Origin: Taishania sp965247975
GTDB taxonomy: Bacteria > Bacteroidota > Bacteroidia > Flavobacteriales_D > Crocinitomicaceae
Assembly (NCBI GenBank): GCA_965247975.1
Contig: OZ252050.1
Location: 1,798,001 to 1,862,000 of the forward strand
DNA length: 64,000 nucleotides
Reading direction: 5' to 3'
Shown here: positions 34,841 to 43,562 of the stretch, one piece after another
Numbering within the stretch: the first letter of the stretch is position 1
Layout of the letters: every line of letters begins with the position of its first letter
Notes under the pieces: model-generated
What the model was told of the DNA's origin: nothing
Databases searched by the model: none
Seen by the model: the letters and a program-made list of their open reading frames with translations, nothing else
Program-made: the position numbers and the translations under genes

Positions 34841-35236
34841 TTGACTCGTCGCATACTTACCACATGTATCAAGTAGTTACAGCCAAAACAATTGATAATC
34901 AACTGATTAATTAAAACATTAAGAAGTGAAGGGAAATAAGGGTATTTGATTGACTTGTCTCGATGCTTCATGCGAGATTATTAAGAACGCCAGGCGGCGT
35001 TGTGAGAAAGATATTCGATGCGCGAAATGCTTCTAGTATTTTTCACGCAGATCTTAAAAAACCGCAAGGTTGGTCCTTAATTTTACAACGACTACGTAAC
35101 AAGAAATTCAAATCCATAGTTGAATAATTAAATTGGGTTATTAGTTTAAATCTCTTTATGTCCTAAACGCCTTAATGTTTAAAATTCAAATTAATCAGCC
35201 AGGGAATGATTTAGTGGTAAATTTGCGACGATTCAA
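34841..35236 (-). repeat. Repeat C, copy 1 (396 bp, inverted ends)
   Basis: Begins TTGACTCGTCGCATACTTAC and ends with tagtggtaaatttgcgacga-ttcaa, whose complement TTGAATCGTCGCAAATTTAC repeats the start with about 20 of 25 bases identical. Flanked by T-run+AA direct repeats. No transposase frame inside. An inner inverted pair, aacattaag, lies near both ends. Confidence 0.85.
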
Positions 35237-35246
35237 TTTTTTTAAA

Positions 35247-35643
35247 TTGACTCGTCGCATTCTTACCACATGTATCAAGTAGTTACAGCCAAAACAATTG
35301 ATAATCAACTTATTATTTTCAACATTAAGGATGTAAGGGAAATAAGAGTTTGTGTGTGACGTGTCCCGGATAGCCAACAGGAGGATAGTTAAGATCGCCT
35401 GTGGCGTTAAGAGAAAGATATTCGATGCGCGAAATGCTACTAGTATTTTTCATGCAGATCTGAAAAAACCGCAAGGTTGGTCCTTAATTTTACAACGACT
35501 ACGTAACTAGAAATTCAAATCCATAGTTGAATAATTAAATTGGGCTATTAGTTTAAATCTCTTTATGTCCTAAACGCCTTAATGTTTAAAATTCAAATTA
35601 AACAGCTAGGGAATGATTTAGTGGTAAATTTGCGACGATTCAA
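35247..35643 (-). repeat. Repeat C, copy 2 (397 bp)
   Basis: Almost the same as copy 1 in its right two thirds; the left part differs (gatcgcctgtggcgttaag here, aacgccaggcggcgttgtg in copy 1). The spacer between the copies is tttttttaaa (35237-35246), and the same string follows copy 2, as a target-site duplication would. Confidence 0.85.
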
Positions 35644-35762
35644 TTTTTTTAAAATCTAAAATTGTAATCGACAAATAATTGTCCATGAAAAACAAAATTG
35701 CAAGTCTAGTAAATCCTTGAAAAATGTGTGATTCTGTGCTTTTTAAGATAAATTTTCATCTC

Positions 35763-36173
35763 TTAATCATCCAATTCATAGATTCTTTCTTTTAACATTC
35801 CTTCTTTTCCAAATTCTTCCATGGTTCCATCTAAATCCATCCACATGTTCGTTATCGGTTCACGATCCAACTGTGTGGCAACCCAAGTAAAAATTCCATT
35901 TAGATCATAGCTATCGGTGTCATTTTGAAGTGTAAAATTACAAGCAACGGCTAAACCACTTCTTACTAAAATGACCTGGCCATCCTTTTCGGATTTTCTG
36001 CCTCCTGTAAGCCAATCAGGTTGACTTGTGATCTCAAAACTCAGCATTTTTGTGTTTGGAGATTGTTGTCTAAACATCTTTTCAAGTGTAGATGTGATCT
36101 CATCAAATGGTTCTTCAGAAAACCAATCTAACATGTGTTTGGTTTCTATTAGTTTATCAAAATTTGTTTTCAT
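35763..36173 (-). CDS. Unknown 136-aa protein
   Basis: 136 residues, soluble. A WFSEEPFDEITSTLEKMF helix is followed by beta strands (TKMLSFEITSQPDWLTGGRK, GQVILVRSGLAVACNFTLQN) and a YDLNGIFTWVATQLDRE segment with a C-terminal acidic helix. I do not recognise the family. The layout is that of a one-domain protein. It stands alone between the C repeats and the TPR gene. Confidence 0.6.
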   Translation of the reverse strand: MKTNFDKLIETKHMLDWFSEEPFDEITSTLEKMFRQQSPNTKMLSFEITSQPDWLTGGRKSEKDGQVILVRSGLAVACNFTLQNDTDSYDLNGIFTWVATQLDREPITNMWMDLDGTMEEFGKEGMLKERIYELDD

Positions 36174-36281
36174 TTATCAATTCTTTTTAGCATTTGGTGG
36201 TTTAAGATTGTGCGAAGGTTCAAAAACTTGACACCATCCCAATTTTACATCAGGCTAAAGCTAAGTATTTACACACAATCC

Positions 36282-37013
36282 TTAGTTAATCTCAATTTTC
36301 GTTTTTAAAAAGTCAACATATTTTGCGTCTAGACCCATAAATATGTTTTCTCCTTCAAGCATATAAGCTCTGGTGAAAGATTCTGCGGCATGCTCAAACT
36401 CATTCAATTCAAAATGACAGATTCCTTTATGGATGTGAATTATTGGATTCATTTGGTTCAAATTGAGCGCATCATTCAGAAGGGATATGGCATAGGGGTA
36501 ATTTTGAGTTTTGATTTCTTTCAAGGAAACTTCAATCAATTCATCGAGCGCTGTGGGTCTGATTATTTCGCTATCCAATAGTTTTTTATAATCCTTAAAA
36601 AAACGCTCATGTTCATTATTTGTGCCCGATTTGAAGAGTCTTCCATCTGATTTTTGATAAGCAATTTGAAATTTTGATTTAGCATCATCCATCAATCCTT
36701 GCGCAAAGAAGAATCTACCTTCCATAAAATCGCGCTCGCCGGAATCAATTCTATTCAAATTTGCTTGATTATGATTTTCGATCCATTTTTTGGAAGCTTC
36801 AAAATCTCTCAGTTGCAAAAGCGCTTCACACATCATCCACGCAGCCAAATAACTCATGTCATATTGAAGTTTTGGTTCTGGAATAATTGCCCAAGCTTCT
36901 TCCATTTTATCCCTTAATCCTGCCCAATCTCGATGACTCCAACATGCGGAACCTTCTCGTTTGATGCTGAAAAACTGATCTTGTAATTCTTGATTTAATC
37001 TTAGTGTTTGCAT
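36282..37013 (-). CDS. TPR-like helical protein
   Basis: 243 residues without signal peptide. Helical hairpins of TPR type are visible: YLAAWMMCEALLQLRDFEAS, FFFAQGLMDDAKSKFQIAYQ, and the C-terminal NPIIHIHKGICHFELNEFEH-AAESFTRAY with LNDALNLNQM before it. A cytoplasmic adaptor by analogy. It begins with LRLNQELQDQFFSIKREG. No neighbour within 90 nt on either side. Confidence 0.78.
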   Translation of the reverse strand: MQTLRLNQELQDQFFSIKREGSACWSHRDWAGLRDKMEEAWAIIPEPKLQYDMSYLAAWMMCEALLQLRDFEASKKWIENHNQANLNRIDSGERDFMEGRFFFAQGLMDDAKSKFQIAYQKSDGRLFKSGTNNEHERFFKDYKKLLDSEIIRPTALDELIEVSLKEIKTQNYPYAISLLNDALNLNQMNPIIHIHKGICHFELNEFEHAAESFTRAYMLEGENIFMGLDAKYVDFLKTKIEIN

Positions 37014-37107
37014 TGTTTTAATGTTGTTGATAGCGTCCTACGTAATGTGACGGCAGACTGATAGGAAAGTTGTTCATCATAGTTGTTGATATCGATAATC
37101 TTTTTAA

Positions 37108-38160
37108 TTAGTCTGTATCTGTTGCTGCTAATATTCCAAATTCCAAATTTTCATAATTTATTCCAATAATGCCTAAATCAAGCCATTCGTTTATAAACCA
37201 ATAATCTGTATTAAATTCATACCACCTGTATTCTTTGACTAATTTCTCTATAAGTACTGTCGATTTAAAATCCGCATCGTTCACTAAAAAATTTAAAGTC
37301 TTCCATGTTCTTAATCTTCCATGTGCTCCGTAATATCCCGTCGTATATGCGGAACCGTTTGATGAAGCATTAAAGATTAATGAATATACTTTGCTTGGTT
37401 CTAATTCTCTTGTTCTTATTTTAGTTGATTCTCTCAATTCTGGGACTGATTTTATTATTTGTTCAATCGGTATTTCCTTCTTTAATAAACCTTTATAGCC
37501 AATGTAATCTCCTCCCCAATGTTCTATAGCACATGTAATGTTTTCTGACGTTATAAAGCTTACATCTTGAGAAATTGAAAATTTTATTGGCATATATTCT
37601 TCATTGTGTTGAAAGCCAAAACTAATTCCATGACTACCTCCATTTAACGAATAACCAGGGAAATCATTTTCCTTTTCTAAATCTGAAACATTTAATGACA
37701 ATGATTTAAATTCTCCTTCTGAATTAATTTTTTTTATCTTTTCGTAATATTCAGCTTTACTTAAATCAACTTTTCTAGAAATTAGTTCATGAATAACTAA
37801 TTGTGTGAGTTGATCAAAATTTGTTTTAGCTAATGAATTAATAAGTGATATAGAATCATGCTTGAAACATAAAATAGAAGCAATTAAATTTTTATCCTTC
37901 TGTCTGAAACAATTCTCAAATATTTTATTTGTTATTTCTAGTTCTTCAAGACTTAACTCAAAACTTGACAATTTTATTATTCTTTCATAAACAGATCTTA
38001 TTTGCCAATTTTTTATTAAATAATCATGGTCTTTAGGAATTAGATTATGAATTTCAAGAAGTCTGTGTGGCTCTTTCTTGATAATATCATCCAATATTTC
38101 ATAATGTCGAGAAGTATTCTCTACATTTTTTATTGATGTTATAAATTCTTGGTTAGTCAT
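37108..38160 (-). CDS. DUF6183-like protein
   Basis: 350 residues, soluble and helical in the first 150 residues. The C-terminal half has the features I recall for DUF6183: FNASSNGSAYTTGYYGAHGR, LRTWKTLNFLV, WYEFNTDYWFINEWLDLG and a terminal FGILAATDTD. DUF6183 has no known activity. The solitary gene next to A-II spacers and many other such proteins suggests a one-gene cassette. I am fairly sure of the family, not of any function. Confidence 0.68.
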   Translation of the reverse strand: MTNQEFITSIKNVENTSRHYEILDDIIKKEPHRLLEIHNLIPKDHDYLIKNWQIRSVYERIIKLSSFELSLEELEITNKIFENCFRQKDKNLIASILCFKHDSISLINSLAKTNFDQLTQLVIHELISRKVDLSKAEYYEKIKKINSEGEFKSLSLNVSDLEKENDFPGYSLNGGSHGISFGFQHNEEYMPIKFSISQDVSFITSENITCAIEHWGGDYIGYKGLLKKEIPIEQIIKSVPELRESTKIRTRELEPSKVYSLIFNASSNGSAYTTGYYGAHGRLRTWKTLNFLVNDADFKSTVLIEKLVKEYRWYEFNTDYWFINEWLDLGIIGINYENLEFGILAATDTD

Positions 38161-38171
38161 TTTGATTATCG

Positions 38172-38249
38172 ATAACGGTTTCTAAAATAGGCCAAGGCGC
38201 CTTCTCAAATATAAACTTTTTTGTGCTTTGACTTATTTGGTGTAAGATG
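38172..38249 (-). repeat. A-II spacer, overlaps gene end
   Basis: Minus strand ends with AGAAACCGTTATCG; gene-proximal end is CATCTTACACCAAATAAGTC, with TAC where attC would have AAC. The TAA of the gene at 38233 lies inside. Shares gcgcctt...aaat and ttttttgtgctttgacttat blocks with the 39.7 and 62.4 kb copies. Confidence 0.75.
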
Positions 38250-38739
38250 TTGATTTTAAATCGTCCTGTCGAATTAAAAAATAGTTGTTTTTCTCTAGTT
38301 TAATTTTGTTTTTTTTGTCAAGTGGAAAAATGTCACCAGTGGCTCCACTTAGAGAATCACTATGTCGCAAATCTCTCCAGTCTATTTTGCTGCCAGTGCA
38401 CTTCCACTTCCAATAACTGCTGTCCATCTTGTCGTATCTTCTAATAATAAATCTATTTGTTGGTATTCCTTCATGTATTTTTAGTTCATGCAAAATCAGT
38501 GTGTCGTAAGAGATAGTGTAAAATCCAGTATAGCAACCTGGATCCATAAAATCACCGTCACAAAATTCATATTTATTGTCTTTGAATAAGCCAAAATATA
38601 TTCCGCCATCCCATCCGTCATTTGCGCCAGCAGGACCAGCGTGAAAAATTTTATCTTTCTTGTCTACAGTAATCTCTGTCTTGCAGCTTGTCAATATTAT
38701 TGTAATCAAAATCGTGCTTATAATTGTGTGGTGTGTCAT
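38233..38739 (-). CDS. Lipoprotein ending inside an A-II spacer
   Basis: 168 residues, lipobox ILTSC (Cys 19). The mature protein has a HAGPAGANDGWDGGIYFGLF glycine-rich start, a FCDGDFMDPGCYTGFYTIS segment with two Cys, and a SYWKWKCTGSKIDWRDL segment. The last five codons (TSYTK) are encoded by the spacer repeat itself, so the stop may be a by-product of the repeat's arrival. Function unknown. Confidence 0.65.
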   Translation of the reverse strand: MTHHTIISTILITIILTSCKTEITVDKKDKIFHAGPAGANDGWDGGIYFGLFKDNKYEFCDGDFMDPGCYTGFYTISYDTLILHELKIHEGIPTNRFIIRRYDKMDSSYWKWKCTGSKIDWRDLRHSDSLSGATGDIFPLDKKNKIKLEKNNYFLIRQDDLKSTSYTK

Positions 38740-38754
38740 ATTCTAATTACTTCT

Positions 38755-38904
38755 AATGGTTAGCAGATTTGCGATGGGCGGGATTCTCATCACAAATGCT
38801 CATTCGAAGATACACACATTTTCCGAACCCAAAACTATTTTTGAATCACTACAGCGAGCAACACGCAAGTATACCCTGTCGATTGCACTGTGCTGTTACC
38901 CACA
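38755..38904 (-). repeat. Long degenerate spacer
   Basis: Starts near ttaggtaacc/ttagcag on one side and ends tgctgttaccc on the other, with a strong hairpin in between: atttgcgatgggcgggattctcat-style arms, ATTTGcGATG (38777-38786) facing CATCaCAAAT (38796-38805). No second copy here. Related long spacers with such subterminal hairpins are common among attC-like sites. Confidence 0.45.
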
Positions 38905-38905
38905 T

Positions 38906-39637
38906 TTATACTTGCCGTTCGTAAATTAATTGCATCATCACTGCTTCATAAGTAATATAAATCCCTTTAACCTTTCGTTCCTGAACCAGATATGAGTTTA
39001 TTATTAGTCGTCCGTCTTTGTCAATACCAACAAATGAGATTGCTGCAGAAGCTCTTGAAGCCCCGTAAAGCATTAAAAAACGTTTACTTTGTATTTCGTA
39101 ATTTTTACTGGTTATACGCTTGAAACTTGCACCAGTTTTGTCAGCTCCATATAAATTAAATTTTTTGTCGGTAATGGAAAGAAATACGTCTGCATCTTTT
39201 TCGTTATGAATAAGTTTTGAGTTACGGTAAATTTTCTCTTCAGCGTAAACAACAGAGTCTGTGTAAGAAACACGTCTGTTACAAACACTTCTCCAATTAC
39301 CAATAACTGCTTTACTGTCAGCAATCATGGTCTCCGTATCGAGCTGAACATGTGTACGTGCAGAGGGAATACACCACCAAGTATGAACGCCATTTTTTTC
39401 GGATGAAAGTCCCATTTGGGTTCGTAAAATTTCCGGACTCAAGAAGCGTTCATAGTAATTGTAATCATCGTCCCACTGTTCAAATGTTAGTGTTGGAAAT
39501 AAGTTTGCATAGTCCAAAGGCAAGTCAATAGTTTCCTTTTTACCACTTTCAATCTTCTGCAAAATTTCTTTAGGCACACCGCAAGCCGTCAATAAAACTG
39601 TTGCTGCGAAATAAATTGTCAATAATTTCTTGGTCAT
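38906..39637 (-). CDS. Lipoprotein of unknown function
   Basis: 243 residues; lipobox LLTAC (Cys 19). The mature part has a FEQWDDDYNYYERFLSPEIL helix, a TWWCIPSARTHVQLDTETMI segment, and two beta-rich parts (KSNAVIGNWRS style, KFNLYGADKTGASFKRITS). No homologue named. Between a degenerate spacer and an A-II spacer, it forms a single-gene unit. Confidence 0.65.
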   Translation of the reverse strand: MTKKLLTIYFAATVLLTACGVPKEILQKIESGKKETIDLPLDYANLFPTLTFEQWDDDYNYYERFLSPEILRTQMGLSSEKNGVHTWWCIPSARTHVQLDTETMIADSKAVIGNWRSVCNRRVSYTDSVVYAEEKIYRNSKLIHNEKDADVFLSITDKKFNLYGADKTGASFKRITSKNYEIQSKRFLMLYGASRASAAISFVGIDKDGRLIINSYLVQERKVKGIYITYEAVMMQLIYERQV

Positions 39638-39668
39638 ATTATCATTGTTTTATGGTTGTTAAATAATT

Positions 39669-39747
39669 GCTAGGAACGTTTTCTAAATAGACAATGGCGC
39701 CTAACAAATCTAGTCCTTTTTGCGTTTTTGCATATTTGATGTTCGAA
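39669..39747 (-). repeat. A-II spacer
   Basis: Minus strand: TTCGAACATCAAATATGC at the gene-proximal end, then caaaaacgcaaaaaggact and ggcgcca blocks, ending AGAAAACGTTCC. Has AAC and GTT ends in the orientation of the genes. Begins about 5 nt after the stop at 39753. Confidence 0.75.
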
Positions 39748-39752
39748 GCATT

Positions 39753-40187
39753 TTATCTTATTTCGCCTTTAATTGCGATTCTTCTGACAATAAAAGCAGG
39801 GTAATATTTAATCTTATTTATATTGATTGTTGAATCAAAATCATGAGTCAAAGTATCTCCAGCTTCATTATATGTCATTTTCTCAACTAACCAGTAGTGA
39901 TGATGGGATATTAAGCTTTTTCTTACGGCATACCCTTCTGCAATTTTAGATCCATTATAATCATACTGAATCAACCATTTCGGCTTACATTTCCTTATTA
40001 CTTTTTTGTACGTTCTAAATGCTTTTTTCATTTGATTGCAGGATACCTTGGTTCCGTCAATTATGCAATCATTTGGTCCTCCATTATGACCAAAAGAAGT
40101 TCCTTTAGTTGTGATTCGTTGAACTTCACCACAGCTCAATAAGGTAAAAATTAAAAATATTATATGAGTAATTTTCATCGTTACCAC
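39753..40187 (-). CDS. Lipoprotein of unknown function
   Basis: 144 residues. The start may be Met-4 (MKITHIIFLIF); lipobox LLSC. The mature sequence contains GTSFGHNGGPNDCIIDGTKV, a basic CNQMKKAFRTYKKVIRKC helix, and YDYNGSKIAEGYAVRKSLIS. The Cys residues could be in disulfides. Not recognised. Directly downstream of repeat B copy 6 and directly upstream of an A-II spacer, so it fits the cassette layout well. Confidence 0.65.
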   Translation of the reverse strand: MVTMKITHIIFLIFTLLSCGEVQRITTKGTSFGHNGGPNDCIIDGTKVSCNQMKKAFRTYKKVIRKCKPKWLIQYDYNGSKIAEGYAVRKSLISHHHYWLVEKMTYNEAGDTLTHDFDSTININKIKYYPAFIVRRIAIKGEIR

Positions 40188-40192
40188 TAACT

Positions 40193-40341
40193 TACTTATA
40201 CACGCAACTCCAATTCATCTCAAATTCCAATATCCAATATCCCAGATCATTTAATCCATTAAAAAACAACAAAATAACCGAAAATAAACAACAATAAGTA
40301 CCTGAAATAAAATTTAGTCACTTGCGCTCAACCAAATATAC
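40193..40341 (-). repeat. Repeat B, copy 6
   Basis: Outer arm ctaacttacttatacacgc then aactcc; central taatccattaaaaaacaaca and aagtacctgaaataaaat; inner arm acttgcgctcaaccaaatata. TATATTTG at the distal end. It is 6 nt from the start at 40187. Confidence 0.8.
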
Positions 40342-40370
40342 GCATTTATTTTTCAATCGGTTTTTACCAC

Positions 40371-40411
40371 AAAAAAAAGCGTCAAACGAAGCATAAAACC
40401 TCGCTTGACGC
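40371..40411 (-). terminator. Rho-independent terminator of the 40451 gene
   Basis: Minus strand: GCGTCAAGCGAGG-TTTTATG-CTTCGTTTGACGC followed by eight T. Stem 13 bp with G-U pairs, 40 nt after the stop codon. Confidence 0.85.
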
Positions 40412-40450
40412 AGATCGTTGAATGATGTCAGTAAGCAATAACCCTATCAC

Positions 40451-41098
40451 CTAATCAAACGTTGTTGGTGCTTTGTCTAAGGTGCCTTTTAAATAGAAAT
40501 ACGCTTCTTCTTCGTTTTTCATGAAGGGAGTTTCCTTGCCGTTTTTCACGTTTAAAAGTAAAACGGTTTCGGTGAGTTTGCCTTTTTCGTAGTCGTACAA
40601 TTGGGTAATTTTCAGCTTGTTGTAAGGCATAAATCGACTGGCATCTTTGAGCATAATGTCGATTTCGGCATTTCTAAAGTCCTTGTCGGCTTTTATGGTT
40701 CCATCGCCCAAGGAAGAGTGAATTGTTCCGTTCACGGTGCCGTTTTCGATGGAATGGTAGTTCAATCCGAAGTACATGGTTTGGTCGCGTTGTCCCGCTT
40801 TGCCATTGTAGTCTGGATGAATGCGGTGTAGTGATTTTACCGACTTCCATTCTTTGTTGTAACGCTTTTGAATGACGTCAAAATAATAGTCAAAGGTTTC
40901 GGCGCGTTGCCAATTTCCGTCTTTGTAAACGAAAGCTTTGCTGTAGCCATTCCAAATAATGGTGTACGTGTCTTCGAATGGTCCGTTGCGATCAAAAGGA
41001 ATGGTCATTTTTTTGCTTGAAGCACAGCCGGCTAAAAACAATGCACCTAGCACAGAAATAAGTGCGAATGCTGTCAAAGAAATTTGAATTTTGCTCAT
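40451..41098 (-). CDS. Lipoprotein of unknown function
   Basis: 215 residues, long n-region, lipobox FLAGC (Cys 25). The mature part: MTIPFDRNGPFEDTYTIIWN, a KAFVYKDGNWQRAETFDYYF strand pair, YNGKAGQRDQTMYFGLNYHS, and a MLKDASRFMPYNKLKI region; ends AYFYLKGTLDKAP. Beta-rich, perhaps a small surface domain. A Crp/Fnr gene lies 84 nt upstream and codirectional, and a terminator follows, so the pair may be one transcription unit. Confidence 0.7.
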   Translation of the reverse strand: MSKIQISLTAFALISVLGALFLAGCASSKKMTIPFDRNGPFEDTYTIIWNGYSKAFVYKDGNWQRAETFDYYFDVIQKRYNKEWKSVKSLHRIHPDYNGKAGQRDQTMYFGLNYHSIENGTVNGTIHSSLGDGTIKADKDFRNAEIDIMLKDASRFMPYNKLKITQLYDYEKGKLTETVLLLNVKNGKETPFMKNEEEAYFYLKGTLDKAPTTFD

Positions 41099-41182
41099 GA
41101 TTTTTAATTTTTAAATTGAAACTAATTACACAGCAAAATTCAGCGATTGTGATCTGAATAAAATTGACCTATGTTACAATCG

Positions 41183-41764
41183 TCATTTTCCAGCTATTTT
41201 TTTTCGAAGTCTGCTCAAACTTTCGCGCTCAATGCCCAGGTAGGATGCTAAGTGGTAAAGCGGAACTCTTTCTAAAAAATGCGGTGTTTCTTTCATCATT
41301 TGGAGATAGCGTTGTTCGGCATCCATAAACATAAAACCTTCCACGCGCTTGGTGGTTAGCTTGTACGAATATTCGGCCATTATTCTGCCAAAGCGCTCCC
41401 AATTTTGAGATCGATTGTAGGCACTTTGCAAGGTTGGTAAGTTGAATGTAACAATTTCGGCATCATCGAGCGCTTGGATAAAATACCTGCTCGGCGTTTC
41501 TTGCAGAAAGCTATCGTAGTTGACCACAAATTTGTTCTCAAAGCTAAAATGCGTATTGATTTCTTTTCCCTCGGAGAGGTAATACATACGAAACGCTCCT
41601 TTATTTATAAAACCGAGTTCTTTACACACTTGACCTTCCCGCAAAACAATGTCCTTTTTGGTTAATTGTCGGGTCTGCAAAAAGGGTTCAAATAAATTGC
41701 AATCTTCCTCGGTCAAGAAAGAAACGTGTTTCAACCAGCTTTTAAATGGTGTCAAATTGTTCAT
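41183..41764 (-). CDS. Crp/Fnr-family regulator
   Basis: 193 residues. N-terminal cNMP-type jelly roll (TKKDIVLREGQVCKELGFIN, then FSFENKFVVNYDSF), linker helix, and C-terminal winged helix (LYHLASYLGIERESLSRLRK). No FGE-R motif and no Fnr Cys cluster. It probably controls the lipoprotein gene 84 nt downstream. Confidence 0.9.
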   Translation of the reverse strand: MNNLTPFKSWLKHVSFLTEEDCNLFEPFLQTRQLTKKDIVLREGQVCKELGFINKGAFRMYYLSEGKEINTHFSFENKFVVNYDSFLQETPSRYFIQALDDAEIVTFNLPTLQSAYNRSQNWERFGRIMAEYSYKLTTKRVEGFMFMDAEQRYLQMMKETPHFLERVPLYHLASYLGIERESLSRLRKKIAGK

Positions 41765-41863
41765 CGTCTTTGGTTTTATGCTTTGCTAAGTGCATCCCGC
41801 AGGAGCCGAATTTAAAGATAAGATAAATTTCAATCAATCAACGAACTTGTTTGAATGGTTATT

Positions 41864-42394
41864 TCAGGATTTCGGCTTTTCAGAATGAGATGTTTCAGTG
41901 ATTGACTTTTTTAGTTTTTTAAGCATTTTCATTTCCCGCTTCCAATTTTCTGTTGTTCTAGTGCAGATGGAAGAATAAAATGCTGCATACTGTGAACTTT
42001 TTGGATACAAAAATGATTCATATTCGGATGCACCGGAACCATAAAGCAAATAGGTTGTGTTATCCTTGAAATGGATGTCACAATTAGACTTTTTTGCGCC
42101 ACTTCTTATAACAATAGTGTCATAATTTTTGGTTGATTTTATAGAATTCAGTGCGCGAAATGTATATTCATAGAAGTAAATTGTGTCATTAAAAATCTTG
42201 CTTTCAGTTATTTTCTCTAAAGAATCGACTTCTGATTTTGTTAGAATGTGAAATTTCAATTGAGTTTTAATAACTCTGCCTTTGATGATTAGACTGGAAT
42301 TATTGTATTCTTCTTTTATAGTTTTCGATTTACAATCACATGCAATGGAAGTGATGGTATTTAATAAAAAAGCTATGATAATTTTATAATTCAT
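41864..42394 (-). CDS. Secreted Cys-rich-start protein, NTR/TIMP-like
   Basis: 176 residues. Signal peptide followed immediately by CDCKSKTIKEEYNNSSLIIK-GRVI, the start of netrin-like (NTR/TIMP) folds: a Cys-x-Cys N-terminus, a helix, then the first barrel strand. A CDIHFKDNTTYLLYGSG strand and SSICTRTTENW follow. Bacterial NTR-like proteins are secreted and of unknown use. Begins 3 nt after the upstream GNAT gene's stop, hence same operon. Confidence 0.72.
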   Translation of the reverse strand: MNYKIIIAFLLNTITSIACDCKSKTIKEEYNNSSLIIKGRVIKTQLKFHILTKSEVDSLEKITESKIFNDTIYFYEYTFRALNSIKSTKNYDTIVIRSGAKKSNCDIHFKDNTTYLLYGSGASEYESFLYPKSSQYAAFYSSICTRTTENWKREMKMLKKLKKSITETSHSEKPKS

Positions 42395-42397
42395 CGT

Positions 42398-43009
42398 TTA
42401 TCTATCAATTTTTGGACTTATTGAACCACTTTTTTTACTAAAATATTCATTTTCCAAGAGCGAGAACACCACGGAATCTTCATAAGTATCGCCAGTGAAA
42501 TAATGCTGTCTCAATAATCCCTCTCTTGTGAAATGATTGTTTTCGATGATTTTCAATGAGGCAACATTCGTGCTCCCAACAAGAGCTTCTATTCTGTGCA
42601 ACTTCAATGCATTAAACCCATAATCAAGTATGGCTTCAACAGCTTCAGTCATAAATCCTTTTCGTTTAAAATTTTCGTCGGAAATATCGTAACCTATTTC
42701 AGCCCGACGATGGTCTTCGTTCCAATTATGAATTCCACACCGCCCGATGATGTGATTGCTCGTTTTTTCGGTCAATAAAAAAAGCAAAAAACGTCTGTTG
42801 TAGGTGGCATACCCATTTTTATACTTGTATTCTTCTTTGAGATAATCTTCTTCCGAGCGATGTCCTAAGATTTTCTTGATTTCTGCTTTACTGAAATTTT
42901 CAAAAATGAATGTCATGTCAGCAACGGAATATCCAGTTAGAATAAGTCTTTGGGTTTGGAGGGTGATTGGATTTAAGTGCATTTTGTGATTATTTGCTAT
43001 TATAAGCAT
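42398..43009 (-). CDS. RimJ/RimL-type GNAT acetyltransferase
   Basis: 203 residues. ITLQTQRLILTGYSVADMTF is the typical start of the RimJ/RimL group; HIIGRCGIHNWNEDHRRAEI, GYDISDENFKRKGFMTEAVE (motif A) and GFNALKLHRIEALVGSTNVA, IIENNHFTREGLLRQHYF follow. Acetylates an N-terminal or side-chain amine. The ATG at 43009 shares a base with the TAA of the upstream gene (TAATG); Met-10 at 42982 is another option. The three genes 43461-41864 form an operon. Confidence 0.9.
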   Translation of the reverse strand: MLIIANNHKMHLNPITLQTQRLILTGYSVADMTFIFENFSKAEIKKILGHRSEEDYLKEEYKYKNGYATYNRRFLLFLLTEKTSNHIIGRCGIHNWNEDHRRAEIGYDISDENFKRKGFMTEAVEAILDYGFNALKLHRIEALVGSTNVASLKIIENNHFTREGLLRQHYFTGDTYEDSVVFSLLENEYFSKKSGSISPKIDR

Positions 43010-43461
43010 TATTTAATTTCTATAAATTCATTTTCAAAGTCATTCAAATATTTTTGAAGAGTTTCATTTAATTCATTTTCAACATCATAAAATTTGGTGT
43101 CACATTCGCCAAAGTGATCTTCTAATGCTTCTCCTATATAATCTTCTACATCTTCAATTCCTTCAAGATTAATTGAGTTATATTTTTTAATCGCACTTTC
43201 TAATAATCTTGCGTGTTCGTCTTTTTTTACTCGCTTTAGCGCATCTAAAGTTTTACGAGCATGATCAATCCCTAGATTTAGAAAATATTGCATATGTCCT
43301 CCATTTTCAACTTCATTATTGTACCAGAAAATAGAAGAGGCAGTTTTTTGAATATCGCTTAACTCTTCAAATTCCTCCATACACAATAAATCAACAAAAG
43401 AGTTCCATTTTTGCCAAGGTTCTTTTTCTATAATTTCTTTTGAAAGTATTCTTTTAATCAT
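43009..43461 (-). CDS. DMP19/DUF4375-family protein
   Basis: 150 residues. The block IFWYNNEVENGGHMQYFLNL-GIDHARKTLDAL is the DMP19 (DUF4375) signature. In Neisseria DMP19 is a DNA mimic that blocks a repressor; in most bacteria the family consists of orphan proteins and likely immunity proteins. Strongly acidic C-terminus (EDVEDYIGEALEDHFGE). First gene of a three-gene operon, overlapping the GNAT gene by one base. Confidence 0.85.
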   Translation of the reverse strand: MIKRILSKEIIEKEPWQKWNSFVDLLCMEEFEELSDIQKTASSIFWYNNEVENGGHMQYFLNLGIDHARKTLDALKRVKKDEHARLLESAIKKYNSINLEGIEDVEDYIGEALEDHFGECDTKFYDVENELNETLQKYLNDFENEFIEIK

Positions 43462-43485
43462 AGTTTTTATGTTTTGGGTTATTGC

Positions 43486-43562
43486 TTATAACGTTTCTCA
43501 ACGTGGAGACGCGTGCTTCTCGGATTTGGTTGTTCACCCATGGCACTTAGTTGACGTTATGT
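43486..43562 (-). repeat. A-I spacer, complete ends
   Basis: Minus strand starts ACATAACGTCAACTAAGTGC, ends TTGAGAAACGTTATAAGC. AAC and GTT ends are both intact, and ATAACGT/ACGTTAT is a 7-bp inverted repeat. The upstream gene's last codons and stop lie inside it (43547-43549). Confidence 0.82.

Noticed and set aside
34980..35110. Possible coding stretch inside repeat C (plus strand, ending GWSLILQRLRN)
   Set aside because: The stretch is open for only about 40 codons, lacks a start, and the diverged copy at 6.4 kb does not preserve the frame.
35195..35377. 60-aa minus-strand frame across the C repeats
   Set aside because: It spans the junction of the two copies, so it cannot be a conserved gene; the corresponding stretch in copy 2 has no such frame.
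37014..37107. A-type spacer between the TPR gene and the DUF6183-like gene
   Set aside because: gatagcgtcctacg and gttgttgatat are suggestive, but the order and ends do not match any A family.
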